From contig JARYLH010000007.1 of the NCBI GenBank assembly GCA_029907755.1, positions 1 through 24,065 of the forward strand: a stretch of DNA of 24,065 nt. The letters run 5' to 3'. A model generated the notes under the pieces. That model did no database searches and was not told the DNA's origin. It saw only the letters and a program-made list of their open reading frames with translations. The position numbers were made by a program, and so were the translations under genes. Below, one piece after another: positions 1 through 7,263 of this stretch (within the stretch, counting starts at the first letter, position 1; each line of letters starts with the position of its first letter). Source of the stretch: Candidatus Methanosuratincola sp. (GTDB lineage Archaea; Thermoproteota; Methanomethylicia; Methanomethylicales; Methanomethylicaceae).

Positions 1-27
1 CTCCACTATTTTATCGTATTTGTCCAT
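1..27 (-). CDS. possible start of a leftward gene, cut by window edge
   Basis: Only nine codons are visible, reading MDKYDKIVE from an ATG at 27 towards position 1. The support is contextual. Upstream on the minus strand a GAGGG-like ribosome binding site lies about 8 bases before the ATG, and an AT-rich TATA-like block (about 70-82) lies at a plausible promoter distance. The same frame stays open further upstream to a stop at 121-123, but no ATG is found there. The product cannot be named. It could equally be noncoding sequence upstream of agmatinase. Confidence 0.3.
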
Positions 28-129
28 TGGAATGCCCTCGCGAATCAGTCCAGATTGATTGTATACAGGGATATATGCATATTCGTATCCCCCTTGGGAA
101 TTGGGGAGAAACCACTGTGCTCAGTTGGG

Positions 130-137
130 TATATAAG
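130..137 (+). promoter_or_regulatory. TATA box of agmatinase gene
   Basis: TATATAAG is a near-perfect archaeal TATA box. Transcription would begin about 25 bases downstream, near 160, which gives a leader of about 30 bases before the ATG at 193. This argues against the in-frame TTG at 160 as the start. Confidence 0.6.
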
Positions 138-192
138 ACCCCGATAAGGCATAGGGTAGTTGCTTTATAGAAAAAGCAGAGGTCGGTTAAAA

Positions 193-1083
193 ATGCCCGA
201 TACCCCCTTCTACCTCGATTCCCAGCCAGTTTATTTTGGGGGCTTCAAGAGGGAATACGCAGATGCTGATTTTGCGCTGTTTGGGGTCCCCTTCGACTGT
301 ACATCAAGCTACAGGCCAGGTTCAAGGTTCGGTCCGGACGCGATAAGGGAGGCTTCAGCAAACATCGAAACCTGGTCTTGGAGGACAGGAATCGATTTTG
401 AGGACCTGAAGGTCCATGACTTGGGCAATGTTGCGGTTGTGTATGGCGATGCCGCTGAGACGATAAGGAGGGTCGCAGACACTATCGAGGACATAAACTC
501 GACAAGGAAAGTCCCCGTGATGTTAGGAGGGGAGCACCTTGTGACGCTTGGCTCTGCAAAGGCCATAAAGGACTGCACATTCGTCTCCTTCGATGCACAC
601 TTCGACCTAAGGGACGAATACCTGTCGAACAAGCTATCCCATGCCTGCGTGATGAGGCGCGTCATGGAAGAGGAAGGGAAGGAGAGAATCATCCTCTGCG
701 GGGTAAGGGCAACCTTCGGGGAGGAGGTCAGATGGGTCAAAGAGAACGGAATAAGATACATGACCTCAAGGGACTTGCTGAGGGAGGGGGCTGGCTCCTC
801 GTCTTTGTGGCTGAAGGAGCGGCTCAAGAACGCTGAAAAAATTTACATCAGTATCGATATGGATGTGATTGATCCAGCCTATGCGCCGGGGGTCGGCAAC
901 CCAGAACCCGAAGGGATTTCCCCCACTCTGCTACTGGATATCCTAGGGGAGGTAATAGACGGCAGGGTTGTGGGATTTGACCTGGTCGAAGTTGCGCCGC
1001 ACTATGACAATGGAAGGACGGCAATCCTCGCATCTAAGATGATCTTCGAGATCTGCACGATGATAAAACAGGCGCGGCACTGA
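193..1083 (+). CDS. speB: agmatinase / arginase-family ureohydrolase
   Basis: This is a binuclear-manganese ureohydrolase, probably splitting agmatine (or aminopropylagmatine, as shown for some archaeal members) into urea and putrescine or spermidine, for polyamine and hypusine supply. Numbered from the ATG at 193 (296 aa), the metal ligands are all visible: His115 in GGEHLV, Asp134/His136/Asp138 in DAHFDLR, and Asp222/Asp224 in SIDMDVIDPA, followed by a conserved Glu in FDLVEVAP. The length is normal for the family. The ATG at 193 is chosen because GAGGT lies 9 bases upstream and the TATA box at 130-137 places the transcript start near 160; an in-frame TTG at 160 would add 11 residues. The gene stands alone and ends one base from the end of convergent rpoP. 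Exact substrate among arginase-family amidines is not provable from sequence. Confidence 0.9.
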   Translation: MPDTPFYLDSQPVYFGGFKREYADADFALFGVPFDCTSSYRPGSRFGPDAIREASANIETWSWRTGIDFEDLKVHDLGNVAVVYGDAAETIRRVADTIEDINSTRKVPVMLGGEHLVTLGSAKAIKDCTFVSFDAHFDLRDEYLSNKLSHACVMRRVMEEEGKERIILCGVRATFGEEVRWVKENGIRYMTSRDLLREGAGSSSLWLKERLKNAEKIYISIDMDVIDPAYAPGVGNPEPEGISPTLLLDILGEVIDGRVVGFDLVEVAPHYDNGRTAILASKMIFEICTMIKQARH

Positions 1084-1084
1084 C

Positions 1085-1231
1085 TCAGCGCGCCTTTATC
1101 TCCCTGATTATTGGAGACCTAGACTTGTACAGGATCCTGTGACCGCATACCGGGCACCTGATCCCTGGAAGACCCATGAGCTCATTGCTGTCAATGGTCT
1201 TTCCGCATTTCTCGCAGAGGTAGGTTGCCAT
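1085..1231 (-). CDS. rpoP: DNA-directed RNA polymerase subunit P (Rpb12-like)
   Basis: A 48-residue zinc-ribbon protein. It starts MATYLCEKCGK, has a second zinc knuckle RCPVCGHRILYK, and ends in the basic tail REIKAR. This is the archaeal RpoP/Rpb12 pattern: CxxC near the N-terminus, the LPGIRCPxCGxRI block and a short Lys/Arg tail. It is a small structural subunit of the archaeal RNA polymerase. In many archaea rpoP follows the L37Ae ribosomal protein gene; here nothing coding is seen upstream, so it appears to have its own promoter (TTTAAA at 1265-1273 on the minus strand, about 38 bases before the ATG). It is convergent with agmatinase, one base apart. Confidence 0.92.
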   Translation of the reverse strand: MATYLCEKCGKTIDSNELMGLPGIRCPVCGHRILYKSRSPIIREIKAR

Positions 1232-1264
1232 ATCCAAATACCCAGGCAATAGAGAATGCTCCCT

Positions 1265-1273
1265 GTTTAAAAG
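1265..1273 (-). promoter_or_regulatory. probable TATA box of rpoP
   Basis: On the minus strand the block reads CTTTTAAAC, about 38 bases before the rpoP ATG, so the transcript would start about 12 bases before the gene. The 1232-1495 spacer also holds a small perfect inverted repeat (1299-1305 with 1312-1318, CCGAAAA/TTTTCGG) and otherwise nothing recognisable. Confidence 0.4.
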
Positions 1274-1432
1274 TGTTGCGTAAATTTAAGCGATCAAACC
1301 GAAAAAATCTATTTTCGGCATTCAGATTTTGCATGTGCGCCATTTTATGTAAGGGGCTCCGGAGGGCGGGATATAGGGAAGGCAAGCATCTCCGGACGTA
1401 GCGGCTTCGCCAGAACCTAAAGTGGGTGCTGG

Positions 1433-1441
1433 TTAAAAATA
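1433..1441 (+). promoter_or_regulatory. TATA-like element before the coiled-coil gene
   Basis: TTAAAAATA lies only 7 bases before the ATG at 1448, so a transcript begun from it would start near 1462. That would exclude the ATG at 1448 and favour GTG 1478 or ATG 1496 as the start of the following gene. Confidence 0.4.
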
Positions 1442-1495
1442 AAAAAGATGAAGACAAATAGGTCTATACCATCCGGGGTGAAGACGATCCTAACG

Positions 1496-3124
1496 ATGAA
1501 TTTCGCATATGTGAGATTCAAAGACGGCACGAGCAGGGCCCTTTCTCAGGATCAGTACGACGTGATAGCAATACTCGAAGCATCAGACTCCCTGAGGAAA
1601 AGGTGGAGAAGTGCGCTCAAGCTATTCAGGGAGGAGAAGAAGAGGTTAGACTTCATTTTCAGGGTCTATTACCCGGTTTATCTTGTCAGACGCGAGGGCA
1701 AAATAATAGCCGTCGATGGAATGGGGGTTCATGAGAACGGCTTCAACGAAAACATCCTTGCTGATGGCATGACGCTGAGCTCAAAGGCAATCTTCCAGCC
1801 TGTTTTCGGAACCGATTTGTGCAACTGGCTCGGAGAATGGTCGGAGACGGCATCTGAAACCGAAGAGATTAGGAACGGATTCGCACTGCCTCCCGTGATT
1901 TCGAAGGAAGACGCCAATAAGATAGCGACCGAGGTAAAAAGGGTTTTCGATCAGGACTTCGAAACGGTCGAGAAGCTTGAGAGCGAAATTTCTGAGCTGA
2001 ACGAAAAATACAACAGGGTTCTACTTGGGCTCCTCGAGGAAGAAAAGTCGCTGTTCGAGAACTATGACAAAAAAATTTCTTTGAAGAGTGAGGAGATAGA
2101 AGGGCTTGAAACGTACAGCGAGATGAAGATGATTGAGCAGCTGAAGGCGAACTTCAGCAAAAAGCTCGAATCAATAAAGCAACAGAAGGCTGATATCGAG
2201 CAGGAAAGGCAAAGGGCTTTGAAGAGCATATCGGAGCTGGAAAGTGAGAGGGCAAAGTTGCTCTCGCTGAAGAATTCGCTTTCCAGCAAGATATCTTCCC
2301 TAAACCGCCGGCTTGAGAGGCTCAATGAGGAGATGCAGATATTAAAATCGCGCGGGAACGACCCCAAGATTATCAGCGAGAACCTGATCAATTCGGATAA
2401 GGTCAGAAGGGAGATTGGCGACCTCCAGAGAGAGCTCGAAAGCTGCGTATCAAGATTCAACCAGATCGCTGGAGACATCTCTGCGCTGACCGATAGTTTG
2501 AACGGGCTCGACAGGCAGCTGGCGAACCTCAAAGAAAAGGAGGTATTATTGCCGTCGAAAGAGGAGGAGGAGGTCAATAAAGTCCGGATTTGTTTTGCAG
2601 GCAGGCGCCAAAACCTCGTCAAAGAACTGATGGAATTGACCGAAGAGAAGGAGCGGGCGCTTACTGAGATAAGGACCAGAGAAAGGCAGGAAAGGCTTAA
2701 ACATAACAAAGATCTCCGAAAGCTGCGGCTCTTGCTGGCCAAGTCAAAAGAAGACTTGCAGGCGTTGGAATCGCTAATGCTCGGAGACGAGACCGATGCG
2801 AAATGGGAAACGGAGGCTTTGCTCATACCGTTCTACGTTTACTCCATCGAGGGTGATTTCAGGATCATTGAGCCCCAGATACACATTGCAGAGGGGGGGA
2901 AGATAGTTAGGGCCGGAGGCACTTGCCTGGTGAGGGGAGGGCTCGATTACTTGCAGGGTAACTGGGATGTGCTGTCGACCCTTCTCTATAAAGCCAAGGA
3001 CAGCTTCAACCTCCTATCGCTCCAAAACCGGAGGAGGATACTCTCGGCTGCCGAGACGCTCAGATCCATGCGAGTAATCAATGATTTCCAGCTTTCGTAC
3101 ATAAAGGCGGTGGAGACTAAGTGA
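1496..3124 (+). CDS. long coiled-coil protein with split terminal domains, function unknown
   Basis: I do not recognise a named family. From the ATG at 1496 the protein has 542 residues: an N-terminal globular part (about 1-135), a central, highly charged heptad-rich coiled coil (about 140-440), and a C-terminal globular part (about 441-542). There is no Walker A or B motif, so it is not an SMC/Rad50 ATPase, and no signal peptide or membrane segment is visible. A similar stretch occurs on both sides of the coil (YPVYLV..EGKII near 59-71 and IPFYVY..EGDFRII near 443-455), so the two ends may pack together or be a duplication. The start is uncertain: an ATG at 1448 adds 16 residues but sits directly after a TATA-like block. 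The last four bases (GTGA) overlap the start of the glycosyltransferase, suggesting coupled translation. Confidence 0.75.
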   Translation: MNFAYVRFKDGTSRALSQDQYDVIAILEASDSLRKRWRSALKLFREEKKRLDFIFRVYYPVYLVRREGKIIAVDGMGVHENGFNENILADGMTLSSKAIFQPVFGTDLCNWLGEWSETASETEEIRNGFALPPVISKEDANKIATEVKRVFDQDFETVEKLESEISELNEKYNRVLLGLLEEEKSLFENYDKKISLKSEEIEGLETYSEMKMIEQLKANFSKKLESIKQQKADIEQERQRALKSISELESERAKLLSLKNSLSSKISSLNRRLERLNEEMQILKSRGNDPKIISENLINSDKVRREIGDLQRELESCVSRFNQIAGDISALTDSLNGLDRQLANLKEKEVLLPSKEEEEVNKVRICFAGRRQNLVKELMELTEEKERALTEIRTRERQERLKHNKDLRKLRLLLAKSKEDLQALESLMLGDETDAKWETEALLIPFYVYSIEGDFRIIEPQIHIAEGGKIVRAGGTCLVRGGLDYLQGNWDVLSTLLYKAKDSFNLLSLQNRRRILSAAETLRSMRVINDFQLSYIKAVETK

Positions 3125-4377
3125 AGATCCTTTATGCAAGCCAGTCATTCCTGCCAAGCACAGGGGGGGTCACATATTATCTCATGTGGCTCGGTAGAAA
3201 GCTGAAGGATGCCAAACATGATGTCGTGTTCGTGAACATGAAGCCGCCGAAGGGGAAGAGCAGGGAAGATGTGGCAGGGTTCAAGGTGTTCAGGGTCCCT
3301 GCTGACGGAGAGTTTGACCAGGACACTCTCAAGGGCTACTCGAAATTCAAGGAGCTCATACTCAAGGTCTTCCACAACAGGGATGTTCCGGTTGATATGC
3401 TCTACAATAAGCACCTATACGGTTACAACGAATACCTGAAGGTCAACGAATCTTTTCAGAGGGTCATTTCTGAAGTCGCAGACCTAGAGCAGCCAGACGT
3501 GGTCCACGTCCACGACTTCCAACTACTCCCATGCCTGATCAGCCTCAGCGGGAATCAGAGACCGCTCGTCTTCACTTGGCATATACCGTTCACGGAAGAG
3601 GTGCACCCTGCCTGGAGGGAGGCGATTGTGGAATACATGAAAAGCGCCTCAGCTTCAGTACTTTCGACAAAGGGGTATGCGAGTGCAGCCATAAAGTCCG
3701 GGCTTCCGTTCAACAGGGTGAGCGTCATCCCGCCGTTCATTGATGTGGAACAGCCCAAGGCAAAGTTCAGGGAGAGATTCGGGATTAGGAACGACGAGAA
3801 GCTGATAATCTGCGTAGCCAGGATGGACAGGTTCAAGGGACAGAGCACCCTCCTCGACGCGGCAGCTATGCTTGATCTCGAGTACCGGCTCGTTTTCATT
3901 GGCAATGGCTCCTTCAGTAAGGACGTACTCAAGGTCAAGGACAAGGAAGGCTACGGCAAGGAACTCAAGGAAAAAGCAAAGAACGACGTTTACGCGGGCA
4001 GGGTGATCTTCGCAGGGGCAGTCGAAAGAGACCTGCTTATGGCTGCCTACAACGAATGCGACCTGGTGGTATTGCCGTCCGTGCATGAGGGCTTCGGTCT
4101 AGCAATTACAGAGGGAATGGCATTCGGGAAGCCCGTGATAGGAACTGCGGTCGGTGGCATACCATCCCAGATCTGGCCAGGAGTGAACGGCTACCTGGTC
4201 AGACCCAACGATCCGAAGTCGCTCGCGGATGCGATTCGTCACGTGCTGAAGAACAGCGAATTGGCTGATGAGATGGGGAAGAACAGCAAATCGATCTTTG
4301 AAAGGTACTTCTCCTCCAAGCGAGGGGCGGAAGATCATTTAGAGCTCTATAGCAGACTCCTCAGATTCGGGGGTTGA
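3121..4377 (+). CDS. GT4-family glycosyltransferase
   Basis: A 418-residue retaining glycosyltransferase of the GT-B fold, family GT4. It probably transfers a sugar from a nucleotide-sugar donor during glycan, glycolipid or compatible-solute synthesis; the substrate is unknown. Features seen: the N-terminal glycine-rich acceptor-side loop STGGVTYY (about 13-20), DVVHVHDFQ (about 125-133), a hydrophobic strand ending in ARMDRFKGQ at the start of the donor domain, and the EX7E motif HEGFGLAITEG with Glu323 and Glu331, followed by GKPVIGTAVGG. There is no membrane segment, so it is a cytosolic or peripheral enzyme. The GTG start overlaps the stop of the coiled-coil gene by four bases, and the HMG-CoA reductase gene begins 14 bases after its stop. 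The three genes therefore look like one operon. Confidence 0.88.
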   Translation: MKILYASQSFLPSTGGVTYYLMWLGRKLKDAKHDVVFVNMKPPKGKSREDVAGFKVFRVPADGEFDQDTLKGYSKFKELILKVFHNRDVPVDMLYNKHLYGYNEYLKVNESFQRVISEVADLEQPDVVHVHDFQLLPCLISLSGNQRPLVFTWHIPFTEEVHPAWREAIVEYMKSASASVLSTKGYASAAIKSGLPFNRVSVIPPFIDVEQPKAKFRERFGIRNDEKLIICVARMDRFKGQSTLLDAAAMLDLEYRLVFIGNGSFSKDVLKVKDKEGYGKELKEKAKNDVYAGRVIFAGAVERDLLMAAYNECDLVVLPSVHEGFGLAITEGMAFGKPVIGTAVGGIPSQIWPGVNGYLVRPNDPKSLADAIRHVLKNSELADEMGKNSKSIFERYFSSKRGAEDHLELYSRLLRFGG

Positions 4378-4391
4378 GGTGGTAATTCTCT

Positions 4392-5654
4392 TTGAAAGGA
4401 AGCAGTAATTTCAGCGGCTTTTACAAGAAGAGTATCGATGAGAGGATAGAGATGCTGAGGGAGAGCACGGGTCTCGGGGAGGATGACGTCCAAAGGCTCA
4501 AGGACGGCTTGCCGGTCGAGCTCGCCAACATCATGGTAGAGAACGTAGTAGGGACGTTCCAGCTTCCGTTAGGGATCGCCACGAACCTTAGGGTGAACGG
4601 TAGAGACTACCTTGTTCCGATGGCTACTGAGGAGGCGTCGGTAATAGCGGCTGCGAGCCACGCGGCCAAGCTTGCTCTCCCGGAGGGATTCAAGGCGACC
4701 AGCACGAGACCGGTGGTGCGGGGACAGATCCAGATCATTGGGCTCGGTGATCTCGAATCGCCTGCCCAGAGAATCATGGCAGCCAAGGAGGAGTTGATTG
4801 AGGAAGCAAACAGGTTCGCAGGATCGTTGCCTAAGATGGGGGGCGGCGTGGTTGATCTCAAGGTCAAGGTGTTTGAAGAACCGAGGAGGATGCTCGTTGC
4901 CGAGTTTTATGTTGACTGCAGGGATGCGATGGGCGCAAATGTGGTCAACACCGTCGTAGAGGGAATCGCACCAAGGCTGGAGGATCTCACCGGGGGCAGG
5001 AGCCTCCTCAGGATACTGTCAAACCTCACTACCGAAAGGATGTCCCGATCCAGCGTGGTTTTCAGGCGAGACGTCATAGGGGACGAGGTCATCGAAGGTG
5101 TGATCGCGGCGTACGACTTTGCTTGCGCCGATCCGTACCGCGCGGCAACCCACAATAAGGGGATAATGAATGGGATAACAGCAGTCGCAATTGCCACCGG
5201 GAATGACTCGAGGGCAGTGGAGGCAGGGGCGCATGCCTATGCTGCGCTCTCAGGCAGGTATCTCCCTTTGTCCAAGTGGTGGAAAGACGGGGAAGGGAAC
5301 CTCGTAGGAGAGCTTGAGCTCCCGCTGGCACTGGGCATTGTCGGGGGAGCTACAAAGGTCCACCCCGCGGCACAGACCGTACTCAAGATATTAGGCGCCA
5401 AGAGCGCGAATGAGCTCGCAGAAGTGACATGCGCGGTAGGGCTAGCCCAAAATTTTGCAGCCCTCAGGGCGTTAGTGAGCGAGGGCATCCAGAAAGGGCA
5501 CATGCGGCTCCATTCTAGGAATGTTGCGATCATGGCAGGAGCTGTAGGGGAGGAGATCGAAAAGGTCGCCAGCGCGATGGTCGCTGAAGGCAACATCAGG
5601 GTTTCGAGGGCCAAGGAAATATTGGAGGGATTAAGGGGGAAGGGCTCAGACTAG
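4392..5654 (+). CDS. hmgA: hydroxymethylglutaryl-CoA reductase, class II type
   Basis: This enzyme reduces HMG-CoA to mevalonate (or acts in reverse), the committed step to archaeal isoprenoid lipids. The sequence (420 aa) follows the class II (Pseudomonas mevalonii/Archaeoglobus) layout rather than the class I form common in archaea: ENVVGTFQLPLGIATNL near 50-66, catalytic Glu in PMATEEASV (80/81), DAMGANVVN dinucleotide-binding motif (178-186), Lys256 in HNKGIMNG, Asp272 in GND, and His374 in the LHSRN motif near the C-terminus. There is no N-terminal membrane anchor. The start is a TTG at 4392, supported by GAGGTGG about 9 bases upstream, which overlaps the end of the glycosyltransferase gene. 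Its end overlaps convergent ferredoxin by 9 bases. Cofactor preference (NADH or NADPH) is not decided here. Confidence 0.92.
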   Translation: MKGSSNFSGFYKKSIDERIEMLRESTGLGEDDVQRLKDGLPVELANIMVENVVGTFQLPLGIATNLRVNGRDYLVPMATEEASVIAAASHAAKLALPEGFKATSTRPVVRGQIQIIGLGDLESPAQRIMAAKEELIEEANRFAGSLPKMGGGVVDLKVKVFEEPRRMLVAEFYVDCRDAMGANVVNTVVEGIAPRLEDLTGGRSLLRILSNLTTERMSRSSVVFRRDVIGDEVIEGVIAAYDFACADPYRAATHNKGIMNGITAVAIATGNDSRAVEAGAHAYAALSGRYLPLSKWWKDGEGNLVGELELPLALGIVGGATKVHPAAQTVLKILGAKSANELAEVTCAVGLAQNFAALRALVSEGIQKGHMRLHSRNVAIMAGAVGEEIEKVASAMVAEGNIRVSRAKEILEGLRGKGSD

Positions 5655-5828
5655 TGAGATCGCGCCTACTGGGCATGAGGAAACGGCATAATCAAGATCG
5701 CATTTCCCTTCCACGTTTATGACGCGGGACTTACCCTCCTGGTCGAGTTCAAAGACCTCAGGGCAAACGACAGTACAGTTGCCGCATCCGATGCACAAAT
5801 CCCTGTCAACTCCCGGTACTTTTGCCAA
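5646..5828 (-). CDS. single-[4Fe-4S] ferredoxin
   Basis: A 60-residue electron carrier. Cys12, Cys15, Cys18 (CIGCGNC) and Cys52 (SSCPVGAI) fit the ligands of one [4Fe-4S] cluster. Cys22 and Cys43 match the disulfide pair of monocluster ferredoxins such as the Thermotoga protein. The second CxxCxxC motif of dicluster ferredoxins is absent. The TTG at 5828 is the chosen start because GGTG lies 6 bases upstream; a GTG at 5837 is also in frame, and longer readings run back through the promoter. The gene diverges from the HD-domain gene and its end overlaps that of HMG-CoA reductase by 9 bases. Its redox partner cannot be told from context. Confidence 0.88.
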   Translation of the reverse strand: MAKVPGVDRDLCIGCGNCTVVCPEVFELDQEGKSRVINVEGKCDLDYAVSSCPVGAISLV

Positions 5829-5858
5829 ATGACACACCAACAAAAAGAGGGGCGGATT

Positions 5859-5870
5859 AGTTATATAGAA
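5859..5870. promoter_or_regulatory. shared TATA region of divergent ferredoxin and HD genes
   Basis: AGTTATATAGAA is the only good TATA-like block in the 61-base spacer. It lies about 25 bases before the HD-protein GTG (a leaderless transcript) and about 37 bases before the ferredoxin TTG (a leader of about 10 bases holding GGTG). The block is nearly symmetric, so it may work in both directions. Confidence 0.5.
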
Positions 5871-5889
5871 TTGGCGCCCAGTATTCGTC

Positions 5890-6465
5890 GTGGTCGGATT
5901 GGGCTTCGAGAAGCTTGCCAGGGTAGTAGCGGTGCTCAAGAACATCCCAAGGACTGGCTGGATTCAGAGGGGCGTGCCGAGGGGGGAGGCCGAAACAGTT
6001 GCTGAGCACACATTCATGGTTACGGCAATCCTAGGTTACATATCAGCCCACTGCAGCGGATTGCGCCTGGACCGCGAGAGGATGATCCTTATGGGGATCA
6101 TACACGACATGGGGGAGGCCGTCTCAGGGGACATCCCCAGAGTCCTCACTGAGAGGCTCGGGAAGGATCTCAAGGAGGGGGTCGAGACTGAAATAATCAA
6201 GGGGATCTTTGATGGCACCGGCGGCGGCATGATAGCCGAGATATTCACAGAATACCTGAAGAGGGAAACGACCGAGGCTAAGATAGTCAAAATCTCGGAT
6301 CTTCTGGCCACGCTCCGGCAGGCGGAGATATATCTCGAGAGGGGCTTCCCTGTCGGCGACATAATCGAATCTTGCAGGAAAGAGGCGCAGGAGATGATCG
6401 AGGAAATCCAAGAAGGGGAGCTAAGGCTTCTCTTGAAGGAGATACTTGCGTCGAAAGGCAGATAA
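5890..6465 (+). CDS. HD-domain phosphohydrolase (YfbR/HDDC2-like 5'-deoxynucleotidase)
   Basis: A 191-residue all-helical metal-dependent phosphohydrolase. The HD ligands are His40 (AEHTF), His72-Asp73 (IIHDMGE) and Asp137 (KISDLL). The GWIQRGVP segment before His40 is typical of the YfbR/HDDC2 branch (COG1896), whose studied members remove phosphate from deoxynucleoside 5'-monophosphates. The expected role is therefore nucleotide-pool clean-up, but substrate is inferred from family only. The GTG at 5890 lies 25 bases after a TATA box, so the mRNA is probably leaderless. A small gene follows 23 bases downstream on the same strand. Confidence 0.85.
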   Translation: MVGLGFEKLARVVAVLKNIPRTGWIQRGVPRGEAETVAEHTFMVTAILGYISAHCSGLRLDRERMILMGIIHDMGEAVSGDIPRVLTERLGKDLKEGVETEIIKGIFDGTGGGMIAEIFTEYLKRETTEAKIVKISDLLATLRQAEIYLERGFPVGDIIESCRKEAQEMIEEIQEGELRLLLKEILASKGR

Positions 6466-6488
6466 ATCGATTTGGGTGTTTGATAACT

Positions 6489-6767
6489 ATGGCAAAAGAC
6501 GACGAAGGGCAGCGGGAGAAGCCCCCTGGAGGGGACGAAAAGCAATACTACATGCCGATCCCAGCAGGGACGCCGTATTCTGTTATCGCAGAGGCAGTCA
6601 ACAAGTTTGGGATCGAGCTGACAGAGAAAGAAGTTATCGTCCCTGGGATAGGGGAGAACGAGGCTGCGCCGCTCACATGGGTGCTCGTCGGAAGCAGAGA
6701 TAGGCTCGAGAAAGCCCATGAATTCATTGTCAGAAAAATGACCGAGATGCTGGATAGGTTCAGGTAG
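6489..6767 (+). CDS. small conserved-looking protein of unknown function
   Basis: A 92-residue soluble protein that I do not recognise. The first 20 residues are polar and probably disordered. The rest looks like a compact alpha/beta domain: a helix from TPYSVIAEAVNKFG, strands around KEVIVPG and LTWVLVGS, and a final helix DRLEKAHEFIVRKM. It has no cysteines, membrane segment or signal peptide. The ATG at 6489 gives an N-terminus right after the HD gene (23-base gap), suggesting co-transcription. Its 3' end overlaps by 8 bases the end of the leftward winged-helix gene, so it borders the MCR island. Confidence 0.65.
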   Translation: MAKDDEGQREKPPGGDEKQYYMPIPAGTPYSVIAEAVNKFGIELTEKEVIVPGIGENEAAPLTWVLVGSRDRLEKAHEFIVRKMTEMLDRFR

Positions 6768-7263
6768 ACGCTTCGCCGCTCAGGTGAGCGCTCAGCCGCT
6801 TGTCCTCATCAAGCATCTCGCTCTGGAGGTCCTTCACGATCTTAGCGATCGCGCTCAGGAAGATCTGCTCGACTGCCCTACCAAGCGAGGCGCCGAGGGC
6901 GTCGCAGAGATCCGACACCTTCTCGGAATTCCTGTCCAAGAAAGAGTAGAAGGACTCTGCTATGGCTTGGTACAGGTCTTCCGCAAGCTCGGAGTCTTTC
7001 CCCTCCCCGATCTCGATCGAGAACTCGAGCGCGTAAAGGTCGGGACCTTTCCCTTTTCCCGGGATCCGCCTGACCAAGTTTGCGTTTACCAATTTATCCA
7101 GACGGTCTGACGCGTCCTTCTTGCTTATCAGGAGTGCCTCCGAAATCTGATCCATCGTCAGCGGGCCCTTCTGAAGGGACAGGAGGGCTTCTCGGGACTT
7201 ATCGTCAAGCAGGGCGCTGCAGACCTCTGCAAGTTTTTCGTCAGGAACCACTAGGCATGCCAT
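6760..7263 (-). CDS. winged-helix transcriptional regulator at the end of the mcrD-mcrC operon
   Basis: A 167-residue protein with an N-terminal ArsR-like winged-helix domain (about residues 8-85): a scaffold helix in DDKSREALLSLQ, recognition region TMDQISEALLISKKDASDRLDKL, and wing near RRIPGKGKGPDLYAL. The C-terminal half is helical and acidic, probably for dimerisation or sensing. No metal-binding cysteine cluster is seen. The ATG at 7263 is preferred over an upstream TTG because GGTGA lies 5-6 bases before it; the start overlaps mmp5 by 23 bases, so it is translated from the same mRNA as mcrD, mcrC and mmp5. This position makes it a candidate regulator of the MCR island, which is inference from context. 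Confidence 0.78.
   Translation of the reverse strand: MACLVVPDEKLAEVCSALLDDKSREALLSLQKGPLTMDQISEALLISKKDASDRLDKLVNANLVRRIPGKGKGPDLYALEFSIEIGEGKDSELAEDLYQAIAESFYSFLDRNSEKVSDLCDALGASLGRAVEQIFLSAIAKIVKDLQSEMLDEDKRLSAHLSGEAST

Noticed and set aside
160..192. TTG start adding 11 residues to agmatinase
   Set aside because: The transcript start predicted from the TATA box is at about 160, and the ATG at 193 has a well-spaced GAGGT.
1191..1457. 88-codon open frame on the minus strand upstream of rpoP
   Set aside because: It overlaps rpoP in another frame and spans both promoter regions; no similarity to L37Ae, the usual rpoP neighbour.
2062..2826. 254-codon Ser-rich open frame on the minus strand
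   Set aside because: It is the antisense of the charged coiled-coil region; Ser/Leu richness is what Glu/Lys/Arg codons give on the other strand.
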